A stretch of DNA of 64,000 bases from DATBLE01 sp050258035 (GTDB lineage Bacteria > Actinomycetota > Thermoleophilia > Gaiellales > Gaiellaceae): NCBI GenBank assembly GCA_050258035.1, contig JBLMYA010000075.1, positions 1 to 64,000 on the forward strand, written 5' to 3'. The translations under genes and the position numbers were made by a program. Positions 56,250-64,000 of the stretch are shown here, piece after piece. Positions within the stretch are counted from its first letter, which is position 1, and each line of letters opens with the position of its first letter. The notes under the pieces were generated by a model. That model was not told where the DNA came from and ran no database searches. It saw only the letters and a list, made by a program, of their open reading frames with translations.

Positions 56250-57554
56250 CTACGCGGGTGCGGGCAGCTTCAACCGGAAGACGGCGCCGCCGTCCGGAGC
56301 GTTCTCGGCCGTCGCCTCGCCTCCGTGCGTGAGCGCCACCTGCCTGACGATCGCGAGGCCGAGCCCGGAGCCGGGCAGGTTCCGGGCGTTCGCCGCCCGG
56401 TAGAAGCGGTCGAAGACGTGGGGGAGGTCCTCCTGCGAGATCCCCGGGCCGTGGTCGCGAACCGTCACCTGGTGGTCGATCACCGCGACGTCGACGGAGC
56501 TCGACCACTTCGCCGCGTTGTCGAGCAGGTTGGAGACCGCGCGGTCGAGCTGGGCCGGCGCGCCCCGGACGACCGACTCCTGGAGCTGTGTGCGGAAGAG
56601 GACCTTCGGCGCCCGCACCTTGGCGCGAGCGACGGCGTTCTCGACGAGCTCGTCGAGACGGATGTCCTCGATTTCGGCCGGCTGTTCCCGGTCGATCTCG
56701 ACCAGGTCGCCGACGAGCGTGCTCAGCTCCTCGACCTGGCCGATCACGTCGGCGAGCAGCTTCTCGCGCTCCCCGGGTGGGAGCTCCTTGCCGCCCGCGA
56801 GCACCTCGATGTTCGTCCGCAGGCTCGCGAGCGGCGTGCGCAGCTCGTGCGAGGCGTCGGCGACGAGGCGGCGCTGCGCCTTCACGGACGTGTCGAGCGC
56901 GCCGAGCATCTCGTTGAAGGCCGACGCGAGCCTCCCGAGCTCGTCGTCGCTGTGCACGTCGATCCGGCGGGAGAGGTCACGAGTCGCCGTCACCTCCTCG
57001 GCCACGGACGTCAGGTTCTCGACCGGCCGCAGCGCAGCGCTGGCGACGACGAGGCCGAGCCCCCCGGCGATCCCGACGCCGACGAGCCCGATCAGGAGCA
57101 TGTACACGCCGAGCCGGTGGAGGGTGTGGTCGACCTCTGCGAGCGACCGCGCCACCTGCACGGCGACGCCGTCGCCGACCTGCGTCGCGTACACGCGCAC
57201 GTGGGTGTCTGCGACGGTTCCGTCCGTGTAGAACGGCTTGCCTCCCGTCGCCGCGAGCTTCTTCGCCCGCTCCAGGCCGGGGAGCTCGACCTGGGCTCCG
57301 CGGCCGGTGGAGTCGATCACCTGGAGGTAGGTCGGCGGGCCGCCCAGCGGTGCGCGCGGCCCGAGCTGCACGTAGCCGAGCTCGGAGCCCGGCCCGGGGT
57401 GCTCGACGAAGTCGTGGGCGCGGGCGGCGAGGCTCGAGTCCACCTCGCCGAGCAGCTGGTGGCGGACGACGACGTAGACGCCGGCCGCCGACCCGGCCAC
57501 CGCCGCGGCGACCGCGGCCGCGGCGAGCAGCGTGACGCGCAGGCGGAAGCTCAT
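56250..57554 (-). CDS. Two-component sensor histidine kinase, MprB-like
   Basis: A 434-residue membrane kinase. TM1 is about 8-30, an extracytoplasmic sensor region about 32-148, TM2 about 150-174, then a HAMP domain. The phospho-acceptor His236 is in VADASHELRTPLASLR, followed by ATP-binding boxes SNLLDNAAKWS, RDHGPGISQEDL and GSGLGLAIVRQ. The signal is unknown. ATG 57554 has GGAG seven bases upstream; a GTG one codon earlier is the alternative. It follows the response regulator gene after four bases. Confidence 0.92.
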   Translation of the reverse strand: MSFRLRVTLLAAAAVAAAVAGSAAGVYVVVRHQLLGEVDSSLAARAHDFVEHPGPGSELGYVQLGPRAPLGGPPTYLQVIDSTGRGAQVELPGLERAKKLAATGGKPFYTDGTVADTHVRVYATQVGDGVAVQVARSLAEVDHTLHRLGVYMLLIGLVGVGIAGGLGLVVASAALRPVENLTSVAEEVTATRDLSRRIDVHSDDELGRLASAFNEMLGALDTSVKAQRRLVADASHELRTPLASLRTNIEVLAGGKELPPGEREKLLADVIGQVEELSTLVGDLVEIDREQPAEIEDIRLDELVENAVARAKVRAPKVLFRTQLQESVVRGAPAQLDRAVSNLLDNAAKWSSSVDVAVIDHQVTVRDHGPGISQEDLPHVFDRFYRAANARNLPGSGLGLAIVRQVALTHGGEATAENAPDGGAVFRLKLPAPA

Positions 57555-57558
57555 CACC

Positions 57559-58233
57559 TCACTCCGAGGGCTCGCGCAGCGCGTACCCGACGCCGCGGAC
57601 CGTCTGGATCAGCCGCGGCTCGCCTTCCGCCTCCGTCTTCCGGCGCAGGTAGCCGACGTAGACCTCGAGCGAGTTCGACGAGGGACCGAAGTCGTAGCCC
57701 CACACCCGGTCGAAGATCACGTCGCGCGTCAATACCTGGCGGGGGTTCCGCATGAACAGCTCGAGGAGGAGGAACTCGGTGCGGGTCAGCTCGATCAGCC
57801 GGTCGCCTCTGCGAACCTCGTGGGTGCCCGGGTCGAGCGTCAGGTCGGCGAAGGCGAGCGCCCCCTCGTCGCCGACCGTCCGGCGAAGGAGCGCGCGCAG
57901 GCGGGCGAGGAGCTCCTCCAGCGCGAACGGCTTGACCAGGTAGTCGTCGGCCCCGGCGTCGAGCCCCGCGACTCGGTCGTCCACGTCGTGCCGGGCGGTG
58001 AGCATCAGCACGGGCGTCCGGTTCCCCATTCGCCGGAGGGCGCGACATGTCTCGATCCCGTCCATGACCGGCATCAGGATGTCGAGGACGATCGCGTCGA
58101 CGCTCCGCGCGGCGATCGACAGCAGCGCCTGCTGGCCGTCCGTCGCCGCCTCGACCTCGTAGCCTTCGAGCCGCAGCGCCCGCTCCAGCGCCTCCCGGAC
58201 GGCGCGCTCGTCGTCCACGACCAGAATGCGCAT
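57559..58233 (-). CDS. OmpR/PhoB-family response regulator, MprA-like
   Basis: A 224-residue DNA-binding regulator. The receiver domain has the acidic pair VVDDERAVR, phospho-acceptor Asp51 in IVLDILMPVMDG, Thr in MLTARHDVDD and Lys in YLVKPFAL. The C-terminal winged helix has RTEFLLLELFMRNPRQVLTRDVIF and YVGYLRRKTE. It pairs with the histidine kinase downstream. The 38-base gap to the divergent ppsR-like gene is too short for two separate full promoters, so the two units may share control. Confidence 0.94.
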   Translation of the reverse strand: MRILVVDDERAVREALERALRLEGYEVEAATDGQQALLSIAARSVDAIVLDILMPVMDGIETCRALRRMGNRTPVLMLTARHDVDDRVAGLDAGADDYLVKPFALEELLARLRALLRRTVGDEGALAFADLTLDPGTHEVRRGDRLIELTRTEFLLLELFMRNPRQVLTRDVIFDRVWGYDFGPSSNSLEVYVGYLRRKTEAEGEPRLIQTVRGVGYALREPSE

Positions 58234-58271
58234 GTGCGAAGTGTCTCCGATCTACCTGAAAGCATCGTGAG

Positions 58272-59096
58272 ATGAACGCGGCGCCTGCGCCCGTCGAGCT
58301 GCACATCGTCTCCGACGCGACCGGCGAGACTGCGACCAGGCTCGTCGCGGCGCTCGAGGCGCAGTTCCCGGAGCAGTCGTTCGAGGAGATCCGGCACCCG
58401 CGCGTCGAGACCGTCGACGACCTGCGGCTCGTCGTCGATCGGGCGAAGGGGCGGCCGGCCGTCGTCGTCTACACGATCGTCAAGCCGGAGCTCCGCGAGG
58501 CGATGCGCGACTTCTGCCGCCGCGCCAAGCTCCACTACTGCGACATCCTCGGCCCTCCTCTGGCGGCGATCGCGAAGATCTCCGGGCAGTCCGCGCAGAT
58601 GGCGCCCGGCGTCCGCCATCCCCTCGACTCCGCCTACTTCCGGCGGATCGCTGCGATCGAGTTCGCGGTCAAGTTCGACGACGGGATCGGCGGCGGCCTG
58701 GCCGGGGCGGACATCGTCCTGGTCGGCGTCTCCCGGACGTCGAAGACGCCGCTCTCGATGTACCTCGGGTACATGGGCTACAAGACCGCGAACGTGCCCG
58801 TCGTCCGGGGCATCGACCCGCCCGGGGAGCTGTTCGAGCTCGATCCCGTCAAGATCGTCGGGCTGACGATCGACGCCGGCCGTCTCGCGGAGATCCGGCA
58901 GGAGCGCGTGCGCCAGATGCGCGCGAGCCCGAGGGCGTACGCCGAGCTGGTCGAGATCTACGAGGAGCTCGAGCACTCGGACGCGATCCACCGCCGGCTC
59001 GGCTGTCCGGTGCTCGACATCACCGAGCTGTCGATCGAGGAGACCGCCTCGCGCGTGGTCAAGCTCGTCGAGGAACGACGGCGGTCGCGTCCGTGA
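58272..59096 (+). CDS. ppsR: Pyruvate, phosphate dikinase regulatory protein (kinase/pyrophosphorylase)
   Basis: A 274-residue DUF299 protein. HIVSDATGETATRLVAAL opens the domain, the P-loop-like motif is GVSRTSKTPLSMYLGYMGYK, and KIVGLTIDAGRLAEIRQERV follows. Members use ADP to phosphorylate a Thr of PPDK or PEP synthase (inactivation) and Pi to remove it (activation). Its target, ppdK, lies 0.95 kb downstream with Thr467 two residues before the catalytic His469. It is coupled by GTGA overlap to a 52-aa membrane protein. Confidence 0.93.
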   Translation: MNAAPAPVELHIVSDATGETATRLVAALEAQFPEQSFEEIRHPRVETVDDLRLVVDRAKGRPAVVVYTIVKPELREAMRDFCRRAKLHYCDILGPPLAAIAKISGQSAQMAPGVRHPLDSAYFRRIAAIEFAVKFDDGIGGGLAGADIVLVGVSRTSKTPLSMYLGYMGYKTANVPVVRGIDPPGELFELDPVKIVGLTIDAGRLAEIRQERVRQMRASPRAYAELVEIYEELEHSDAIHRRLGCPVLDITELSIEETASRVVKLVEERRRSRP

Positions 59097-59251
59097 AGCC
59101 GAAGCCGCCGGTGTCGATTGCGCGCTGGACCCTCTGGTGGTTCCTCCTCGCGATCGGGATCTTCCTCTTCTACGTCCTCCTCACGCCGATCTGGATCGGG
59201 CTGCGGGTTCTCGCCTGGGCAGCGGAGTTCAGGGCCAGGCGCCGTCGTTAG
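59093..59251 (+). CDS. 52-aa single-helix membrane protein coupled to ppsR
   Basis: A small protein with a short basic, Pro-rich start, one Trp/Phe/Leu-rich membrane helix (about 12-35) and a highly basic end (EFRARRRR). GTG 59093 overlaps the ppsR stop by four bases, and TAG 59249-59251 ends it. I do not recognise the family. Coupling suggests it is made together with the PPDK regulator, but no role can be read. Confidence 0.65.
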   Translation: MKPKPPVSIARWTLWWFLLAIGIFLFYVLLTPIWIGLRVLAWAAEFRARRRR

Positions 59252-59281
59252 TCCGGGAGCGCCTGGATCGGGCGCCGCCGC

Positions 59282-59941
59282 TCAGACCGGCCGGGCTCCG
59301 AGCGGTGTCTCGGCGCCCGGCTCCACGCGGTAGGCGGTCGCGCCCTCGCGGCTCGTGACCGTCTCGGCCAGCTCGGTGCCGACGAAGTGGAGGCCGACGC
59401 CGTCGTCGGCGGCGTAGCCCGGCGGGAAGCCTTCGTCGACGAGGCGGCGGTATACCGGGCGGCGGAGCCCCTCGCCGTCGTAGTGCGGGCAGGCGCTCCC
59501 CGGCAGGAGACCGAGGCCGTCGCGCATCCCCGCCAGCCCCGGCCCGAACGAGTCGGTCACGCCCGCCTCGAACCAGCAGATCATCCCTGCGCTCCAACCG
59601 GTGAGGACGATGCCCTGCTCCCACGCCTCGCGCAGAAGGGCGTCGAAGCCGTGAACGCGCCAGATCGCGAGCATGTTCGCGGTGTTGCCGCCCCCGACGA
59701 CGATCACGTCCTGCGACCGGACGAGCTCGCGGATGTCGCCGGGCGGCCAGGGGAAGAACTCGAGGCGGCGTACCCGGGCGCGGTCCGCGAGCTGGTCGTG
59801 GATGACGAGCGAGAGCGCGGGATCCTCGGCGCTCGCCGTCCCGACCCACAGGACGCGCGGCGAGGGGCTTACGAGGTCGAGAACGTACGGCCACAGCGCG
59901 GTCGGGTCGCCCCCGATCCCGACGATCTGCGGTTCTCCCAT
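59282..59941 (-). CDS. Peptidase S51 (peptidase E-like) family protein
   Basis: A 219-residue protein with the class I glutamine amidotransferase-like fold of S51 peptidases. The nucleophile Ser is in TGWSAGMICWFE, preceded by VVGGGNTANMLAIWR, and the His is probably in LLPGSACPHYDGE. Known members cleave Asp-X dipeptides or cyanophycin fragments. Here the substrate is not known. ATG 59941 has TACGCT seven bases upstream, so it is expected to be leaderless. It converges with the 52-aa gene. Confidence 0.85.
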   Translation of the reverse strand: MGEPQIVGIGGDPTALWPYVLDLVSPSPRVLWVGTASAEDPALSLVIHDQLADRARVRRLEFFPWPPGDIRELVRSQDVIVVGGGNTANMLAIWRVHGFDALLREAWEQGIVLTGWSAGMICWFEAGVTDSFGPGLAGMRDGLGLLPGSACPHYDGEGLRRPVYRRLVDEGFPPGYAADDGVGLHFVGTELAETVTSREGATAYRVEPGAETPLGARPV

Positions 59942-59948
59942 TCCGCCA

Positions 59949-59954
59949 AGCGTA
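59949..59954 (-). promoter_or_regulatory. -10 element (TACGCT) of the S51 peptidase gene
   Basis: Minus-strand TACGCT ends seven bases before ATG 59941, with no Shine-Dalgarno between. Confidence 0.5.
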
Positions 59955-60028
59955 GTTGCCCGCAGCCGTGTTCAGGCGCATCGCCGATGGCCCGAGCGGA
60001 AGGGCCCCCGAGACTGGGGCAATCCACC

Positions 60029-60036
60029 GAGGAGGG
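60029..60036 (+). promoter_or_regulatory. Shine-Dalgarno of ppdK
   Basis: GAGGAGGG ends four bases before ATG 60041. With mscL, this is one of the few strong Shine-Dalgarno sites at a transcription-unit start, so ppdK probably has a real 5' leader within the 99-base gap. Confidence 0.7.
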
Positions 60037-60040
60037 TCCG

Positions 60041-62692
60041 ATGTCGGCTGCAACCGTTACGCCCCCGCCCGTACGTGAAAAGATCCCGACCTCGATGCAC
60101 TTCGTCTACGACTTCGACGAGCCGTGCGAGGGTGGTCGGGAACTCCTCGGCGGCAAAGGGATCGGGCTGGCCGAGATGACCCAGCTCGGCGTACCGGTCC
60201 CCGCGGGCTTCACGATCACCACGGAGGCGTGCCGCGCGTACGTGCGCGCCGGCGACCGGATGCCGGACGGGCTCGCAGAGGAGATCGACGAGCACGTGGC
60301 GGCGCTCGAGACGAAGTCGGGGAAGCGCTTCGGCGACCGGGACGACCCGCTGCTCGTCTCCGTCCGGTCGGGTGCGGCGATCTCGATGCCCGGGATGATG
60401 GACACGATCCTCAACGTCGGGCTCGACGACGAGTCGGTCGAGGGCCTCGCCGAGACGACCGGCAACCGGCGCTTCGCCTACGACTCGTACCGTCGGCTGA
60501 TCCAGATGTACGGCGAGACGGTCGACGGCATCGACGGCCATCGCTTCGAGGAGCAACTGGCCGCGCTGAAGCGGGAGCGTGGCGCAGACCAGGACGTCGA
60601 CCTGACCGGCGACGACCTCGCCGTCCTCGTCGCCCGGTTCAAGGAGATCTACGAGTCGGAGACCGGCCGCCCGTTCCCGCAGGACGCCCGTAGTCAGCTG
60701 GGCCGCGCCGTCGAGGCCGTCTTCCAGTCGTGGGACACCCCCCGCGCACAGGTCTACCGCCGGGCGCACGACATCCCCGACGACCTCGGCACGGCCGTGA
60801 ACGTCGTCCAGATGGTGTTCGGGAACAAGGGCGAGACGTCCGCGACCGGCGTCGCCTTCACGCGCGACCCGTCGACGGGCGAGGCCGGCGTCTACGGGGA
60901 GTTCCTCGTCAACGCGCAGGGCGAGGACGTCGTCGCCGGCATCCGCACGCCGGAACCGCTCGCGAAGATGGAGAAGATCCTGCCCGACGCCTTCAACCGG
61001 TACGTCGAGACGATGCGCCGCCTCGAGGAGCACTACCGCGACGTGCAGGACACCGAGTTCACGGTCGAGGACGGGAAGCTGTACCTCCTCCAGACGAGGA
61101 CGGCGAAGCGGACGGCGGCGGCCGCCCTGAAGAGCGCCGTCGACATGGTCGACGAGGGCCTGATCTCCCGCGAGGAGGCGGTCGTCCGCATCGACCCGTC
61201 CCAGCTCGACCAGCTCCTGCACCCGATGCTCGACCCGAAGGCGCTGCTCGACGTCGCCGCCAAGGGGCTGAACGCCTCGCCGGGAGCGGCGGTCGGTGCG
61301 ATCGTCTTCGATGCCGACACCGCCGAGGACCGGGGCCGGGCCGGGGAAAAGGTGATTCTCGTCCGCTGGGAGACGACCCCCGACGACATCAACGGGATGA
61401 TCTTCGCCCAGGGGATCCTCACCGCCCACGGCGGGATGACCTCGCACGCCGCCGTCGTCGCGCGCGGTATGGGGAAGCCGTGCGTCGCCGGCTGCGAGGG
61501 CCTCTCGCTCGACGCAGCGGCGAAGACGGCCTCGATCGGCGAGCACGAGCTGGCCGAAGGCGACGTGATCACGATCGACGGTGGGACCGGAACCGTGATT
61601 GTCGGCGAGGTCGACCTCGTCCCGCCGCAGATCAACGAGGACTTCCAGACGATCCTCGAGTGGGCCGACGGGCTGCGCCGGCTGAACGTGCGGGCGAACG
61701 CCGACAACCCCGACGATGCCGTGAAGGCACGGGAGTTCGGCGCCCAGGGCATCGGCCTCTGCCGGACCGAGCACATGTTCTTCGGAGACGAGCGGCTCCC
61801 GATCGTGCAGGAGATGATCCTCGCGTCGACCGAGACCGAGCGCCGCTCGGCGCTCGACCGGCTGCTCCCGCACCAGCAGGGCGACTTCGAGGGGATCTTC
61901 GAGGCGATGGCGGGGCTGCCGGTGACGATCCGGCTGCTCGACCCGCCGCTGCACGAGTTCCTGCCGTCACTCGAGGACGCCCCCGACGAGCTGATGCGTG
62001 CGCGGATCCGGGCGCTCCAGGAGGCGAACCCGATGCTCGGGACACGCGGCTGCCGTGTCGGGCTGATGTACCCGGAGATCTACGAGATGCAGGTGCGCGC
62101 GATCGTCCGCGCTGCGATCGCGGTGCGCGAGCGGACGGGGGAAGCACCACTCGTCGAGATCATGCACCCGCTCGTGGGCTTCCGCGAGGAGCTTCGCCGG
62201 TTGCGCGAGCTCACTGTCGCGGTCGCGACGGAGGAGGGCGAGCTCGAGTACCTCGTCGGCACGATGATCGAGCTGCCGCGGGCCTGTGTCAGGGCCGACG
62301 AGATCGCCGAGGTCGCCGACTTCTGCTCGTTCGGCACGAACGACCTGACGCAGACGGCGCTCGGCTTCTCGCGCGACGACGCCGAGGGCAAGTTCCTCAC
62401 GCGCTATCTGGAGGACGGCGTGCTGGAGCGCAACCCGTTCGAAATCCTCGACGAAGAGGGCGTCGGCGACCTGATGCGGATCGCGGTCGAGCGCGGCCGC
62501 TCGGTCAAGGAGCACCTGAAGATGGGGATCTGCGGCGAGCACGGAGGCGAGCCGCGGTCGGTCGCCTTCTGCCACCGGATCGGGCTCGACTACGTGTCGT
62601 GCTCACCGTTCCGCGTGCCGCTCGCCCGACTGGCCGCCGCGCAGGCAGCGCTCCGCGAGGTGGGTGTCGAGGCCGCGGTCGCCGGCGGCTAG
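60041..62692 (+). CDS. ppdK: Pyruvate, phosphate dikinase
   Basis: An 883-residue enzyme interconverting pyruvate, ATP and Pi with PEP, AMP and PPi. The nucleotide domain (1 to about 340) has GGKGIGLAEMTQLGVPVPAGFTITTEAC (split across the start of the domain) and RSGAAISMPGMMDT; the central domain has HGGMTSHAAVVARGMG with catalytic His469 and regulatory Thr467; the PEP/pyruvate domain has GLCRTEHMFF, MLGTRGCR, SFGTNDLTQ and MGICGEHGGEP. It is the expected target of the regulatory protein encoded upstream. It has a Shine-Dalgarno start and a hairpin after the stop. Confidence 0.97.
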   Translation: MSAATVTPPPVREKIPTSMHFVYDFDEPCEGGRELLGGKGIGLAEMTQLGVPVPAGFTITTEACRAYVRAGDRMPDGLAEEIDEHVAALETKSGKRFGDRDDPLLVSVRSGAAISMPGMMDTILNVGLDDESVEGLAETTGNRRFAYDSYRRLIQMYGETVDGIDGHRFEEQLAALKRERGADQDVDLTGDDLAVLVARFKEIYESETGRPFPQDARSQLGRAVEAVFQSWDTPRAQVYRRAHDIPDDLGTAVNVVQMVFGNKGETSATGVAFTRDPSTGEAGVYGEFLVNAQGEDVVAGIRTPEPLAKMEKILPDAFNRYVETMRRLEEHYRDVQDTEFTVEDGKLYLLQTRTAKRTAAAALKSAVDMVDEGLISREEAVVRIDPSQLDQLLHPMLDPKALLDVAAKGLNASPGAAVGAIVFDADTAEDRGRAGEKVILVRWETTPDDINGMIFAQGILTAHGGMTSHAAVVARGMGKPCVAGCEGLSLDAAAKTASIGEHELAEGDVITIDGGTGTVIVGEVDLVPPQINEDFQTILEWADGLRRLNVRANADNPDDAVKAREFGAQGIGLCRTEHMFFGDERLPIVQEMILASTETERRSALDRLLPHQQGDFEGIFEAMAGLPVTIRLLDPPLHEFLPSLEDAPDELMRARIRALQEANPMLGTRGCRVGLMYPEIYEMQVRAIVRAAIAVRERTGEAPLVEIMHPLVGFREELRRLRELTVAVATEEGELEYLVGTMIELPRACVRADEIAEVADFCSFGTNDLTQTALGFSRDDAEGKFLTRYLEDGVLERNPFEILDEEGVGDLMRIAVERGRSVKEHLKMGICGEHGGEPRSVAFCHRIGLDYVSCSPFRVPLARLAAAQAALREVGVEAAVAGG

Positions 62693-62696
62693 AAAA

Positions 62697-62724
62697 CGCG
62701 GGGGAAACGGCCGGTTTCCCCGCG
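62697..62724. repeat. Intergenic GC hairpin after ppdK
   Basis: CGCGGGGGAAAC pairs with GTTTCCCCGCG with one bulged G, then GCGCCCCCTTCC. It is close in stem and flank to the hairpin at 54677-54700. It probably ends or stabilises the ppdK transcript; on the minus strand the A-run at 62693-62696 would give a short T-tract. Confidence 0.55.
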
Positions 62725-62801
62725 CGCCCCCTTCCCGGGTGCCTGAACCCCGGTTGCCGCCCGTGGCCGCGCCCGCCATGTCGGTCGCGGCCAAGGAGCG
62801 T

Positions 62802-62807
62802 TAGGCT
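62802..62807 (+). promoter_or_regulatory. -10 element (TAGGCT) of the PEBP gene
   Basis: TAGGCT ends exactly six bases before GTG 62814. No Shine-Dalgarno is present in the gap. Confidence 0.55.
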
Positions 62808-62813
62808 CGTGGC

Positions 62814-63224
62814 GTGGTCGCTGCGGTTCTGACGGCGCTCGTGCTGACCAGTCCGTCCTTCCACGACGGCGCGCGGATCCCGAGGACGTACACCTGCGAC
62901 GGGCGGAACGTCTCGCCGGCACTGCGCTGGACGACGCCGCCGCGCGGCACCCGGTCGCTCGGGCTGCGCGTGGTCGACGTCGACGCGCACGATTTCCTCC
63001 ACTGGGACGCGCGGATCGTCACGGCGGCCGTGCACGGCCTGGCTGCCGGCTACAAGGGGCGTGCGGCCGTCGAGCGGACGAACAGCGCCGGCACGCGCGG
63101 CTACACCGGGCCGTGCCCTCCACCGGGATCCGGCCGGCACCGGTACGTCTTCACGCTCACGGCGTTCGGCCCGGGCGGGAAGGCGCTGGCGCGGGCGCGG
63201 CTCGTCGGGGTCTACTCCCGCTAG
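62814..63224 (+). CDS. YbhB/YbcL-type phosphatidylethanolamine-binding protein
   Basis: A 136-residue member of the PEBP / Raf kinase inhibitor-like family. Ligand-site segments are FHDGARIPRTYTCDGRNVSPALRW, HWDARI and GYTGPCPPPGSGRHRYVFTL. The N-terminus may be a weak signal (VVAAVLTALVLTS). Bacterial members have unclear roles. It has a leaderless start, and its TAG stop overlaps in reverse the stop of the hydrolase gene on the minus strand (CTAG). Confidence 0.88.
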   Translation: MVAAVLTALVLTSPSFHDGARIPRTYTCDGRNVSPALRWTTPPRGTRSLGLRVVDVDAHDFLHWDARIVTAAVHGLAAGYKGRAAVERTNSAGTRGYTGPCPPPGSGRHRYVFTLTAFGPGGKALARARLVGVYSR

Positions 63225-64000
63225 GCAGGCGCCGGCGCGCCCAGCGGCGCGAGGCACACGCGGTACACGGCCCGGCTCTTCGGCTTGTCCCCGAGGTCGT
63301 AGATCGAGCCCGGCCTGCTCTCGTAGTAGGCGGCTGTCTGCGTGCGCCGATGGGTCTTCACGAAGTCGCAGATCCGCTGGACGAACAGGGGGTCGTCGAC
63401 CCCCTGGAGGCCCCACTCGGGCAGCGAGTACGGCTTCTTCGGGTGGGCGTCGTAGAGCGCCTGGTTCTCCTCGAACGACCCGCCGCCGGGCGACGACGAG
63501 AACATGTCGTTGCCGACCATGTCCGCACACCCGTCCCCCGGGTAGTAGCGCGCGGCCGGGTTCGCGCCGTGCTCGATCCCGGCCAGCGGGTTCCAGATCA
63601 CCCGCAGTCTGCTCGGGTACGGGTTGACGGCGAGGTCCCGGCTCACGGGCGGCAGGCCGTGGGCGCGTAGGAGTGCATTGACGCGGTCTTTCGTTCCGCC
63701 GTGCAACAGGATGAAGATCCGGCAGAACGCGCGGCGGTACGCGGGCGGCGCGTGTGCGGCATCGTGCTTGCGCTCGTACGAGTAGAGGTTGATCGGGCTG
63801 TTCATCTCGGCCATCGGCCGGACGTAGACGAGCTTCCCGAAGTCGCCGATCGCGCCGTTGAGCGCGAAGAGGTACGAGTCTCCCTGCCCGGCTGCGATCG
63901 CGGCCGGAGTGATCGCCTCGCTCTTGCTCGGCGGCCTCGCGGCCGTGCCGAGGTGGAACGTCGGGACCGGGCCGAACATCGTCAGGAGGTCCTCGAAGGG
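63221..64000 (-). CDS. GH26-like glycoside hydrolase, truncated by the window edge
   Basis: The C-terminal 259 or so residues of a larger protein; the frame stays open to the right edge, so the true start is outside. VYVRPMAEMNSPINLYSYER fits the acid/base Glu region of GH26-type enzymes (RPxxEMN), and YSLPEWGLQGVDDPLF fits the nucleophile Glu (xEWG). GDSYLFALN and RVIWNPLAGIEHG fit the barrel. The substrate, possibly a mannan or other beta-glycan, is not known. ATG 63979 is in frame but is probably internal. Confidence 0.65.
   Translation of the reverse strand, partial: PFEDLLTMFGPVPTFHLGTAARPPSKSEAITPAAIAAGQGDSYLFALNGAIGDFGKLVYVRPMAEMNSPINLYSYERKHDAAHAPPAYRRAFCRIFILLHGGTKDRVNALLRAHGLPPVSRDLAVNPYPSRLRVIWNPLAGIEHGANPAARYYPGDGCADMVGNDMFSSSPGGGSFEENQALYDAHPKKPYSLPEWGLQGVDDPLFVQRICDFVKTHRRTQTAAYYESRPGSIYDLGDKPKSRAVYRVCLAPLGAPAPA

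Noticed and set aside
1..64000. CRISPR array, insertion sequence, prophage, integrase or attachment site
   Set aside because: No regularly spaced direct repeats, transposase or integrase motifs or phage genes were found; the gene content is housekeeping and collinear.

Overview
The window is a GC-rich, gene-dense bacterial chromosome segment with no insertion sequence, prophage, CRISPR array or rRNA. The gene set (SteA/SteB-like pair upstream of pyrG, DrrAB-type transporter, MprAB-like two-component system, actinobacterial-type MnmA) points to Actinomycetota. A deep-branching class such as Thermoleophilia is my guess from the mix of gene orders, not something the sequence proves. GTG and TTG starts are common, and genes in operons usually overlap by 4 bases (GTGA/ATGA/TTGA).

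Layout: 1-7.9 kb holds tRNA-Gln, an HD phosphohydrolase, a DrrAB-like ABC pair, a tandem pair of ABC exporters that looks like a heterodimer with one degenerate ATP site, a uracil-DNA glycosylase and a methyltransferase. 7.9-13.7 kb is a complete histidine-to-glutamate pathway (ftcD-type transferase, hutH, an 82-aa membrane protein, hutU, a 28-codon bridging ORF, hutI). 13.7-24 kb carries translation genes (hisS, aspS, mnmA, alaS), small membrane proteins, an RlpA-like protein and a strongly structured ~175-nt RNA candidate that resembles 6S RNA in layout. 23.5-30.5 kb is ruvX-mltG-aroE-aroC-aroKB(fusion)-aroQ-pepP-unknown-efp. 30.6-40.2 kb is mscL, a biotin carboxyl carrier protein fused to a carboxyltransferase-like domain that lacks its metal and lysine residues, accC, nusB, xseB-like, a polyprenyl synthase, tlyA, nadK, recN and steA.

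40.3-44.0 kb is steB, a GT2/MraY-like fusion and pyrG. 44.0-54.7 kb holds a short antisense ORF, an M20 peptidase, a DUF3866 protein, alanine dehydrogenase, deoB, a methyltransferase, pyrimidine-nucleoside phosphorylase, mutM, recO, a GNAT, an MFS permease and a secreted protein. 54.8-64 kb holds glyS, a sensor kinase and response regulator, the PPDK regulatory protein, a peptidase E-like protein, ppdK, a PEBP protein and the C-terminal part of a GH26-like hydrolase that runs off the right edge.

The most pervasive signal is regulatory. About twenty transcription-unit starts have a TANNNT hexamer (usually TAGACT, TAGAAT, TAGGCT or TAGAGT) ending only 6-10 bases before the start codon, with no Shine-Dalgarno. 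This is the arrangement expected for leaderless mRNAs. Three divergent gene pairs use overlapping -10 hexamers. The best candidates for something undescribed are the pseudo-carboxyltransferase/BCCP fusion, the 6S-like RNA at about 18.64-18.82 kb and the GT2/MraY-like fusion beside steAB.
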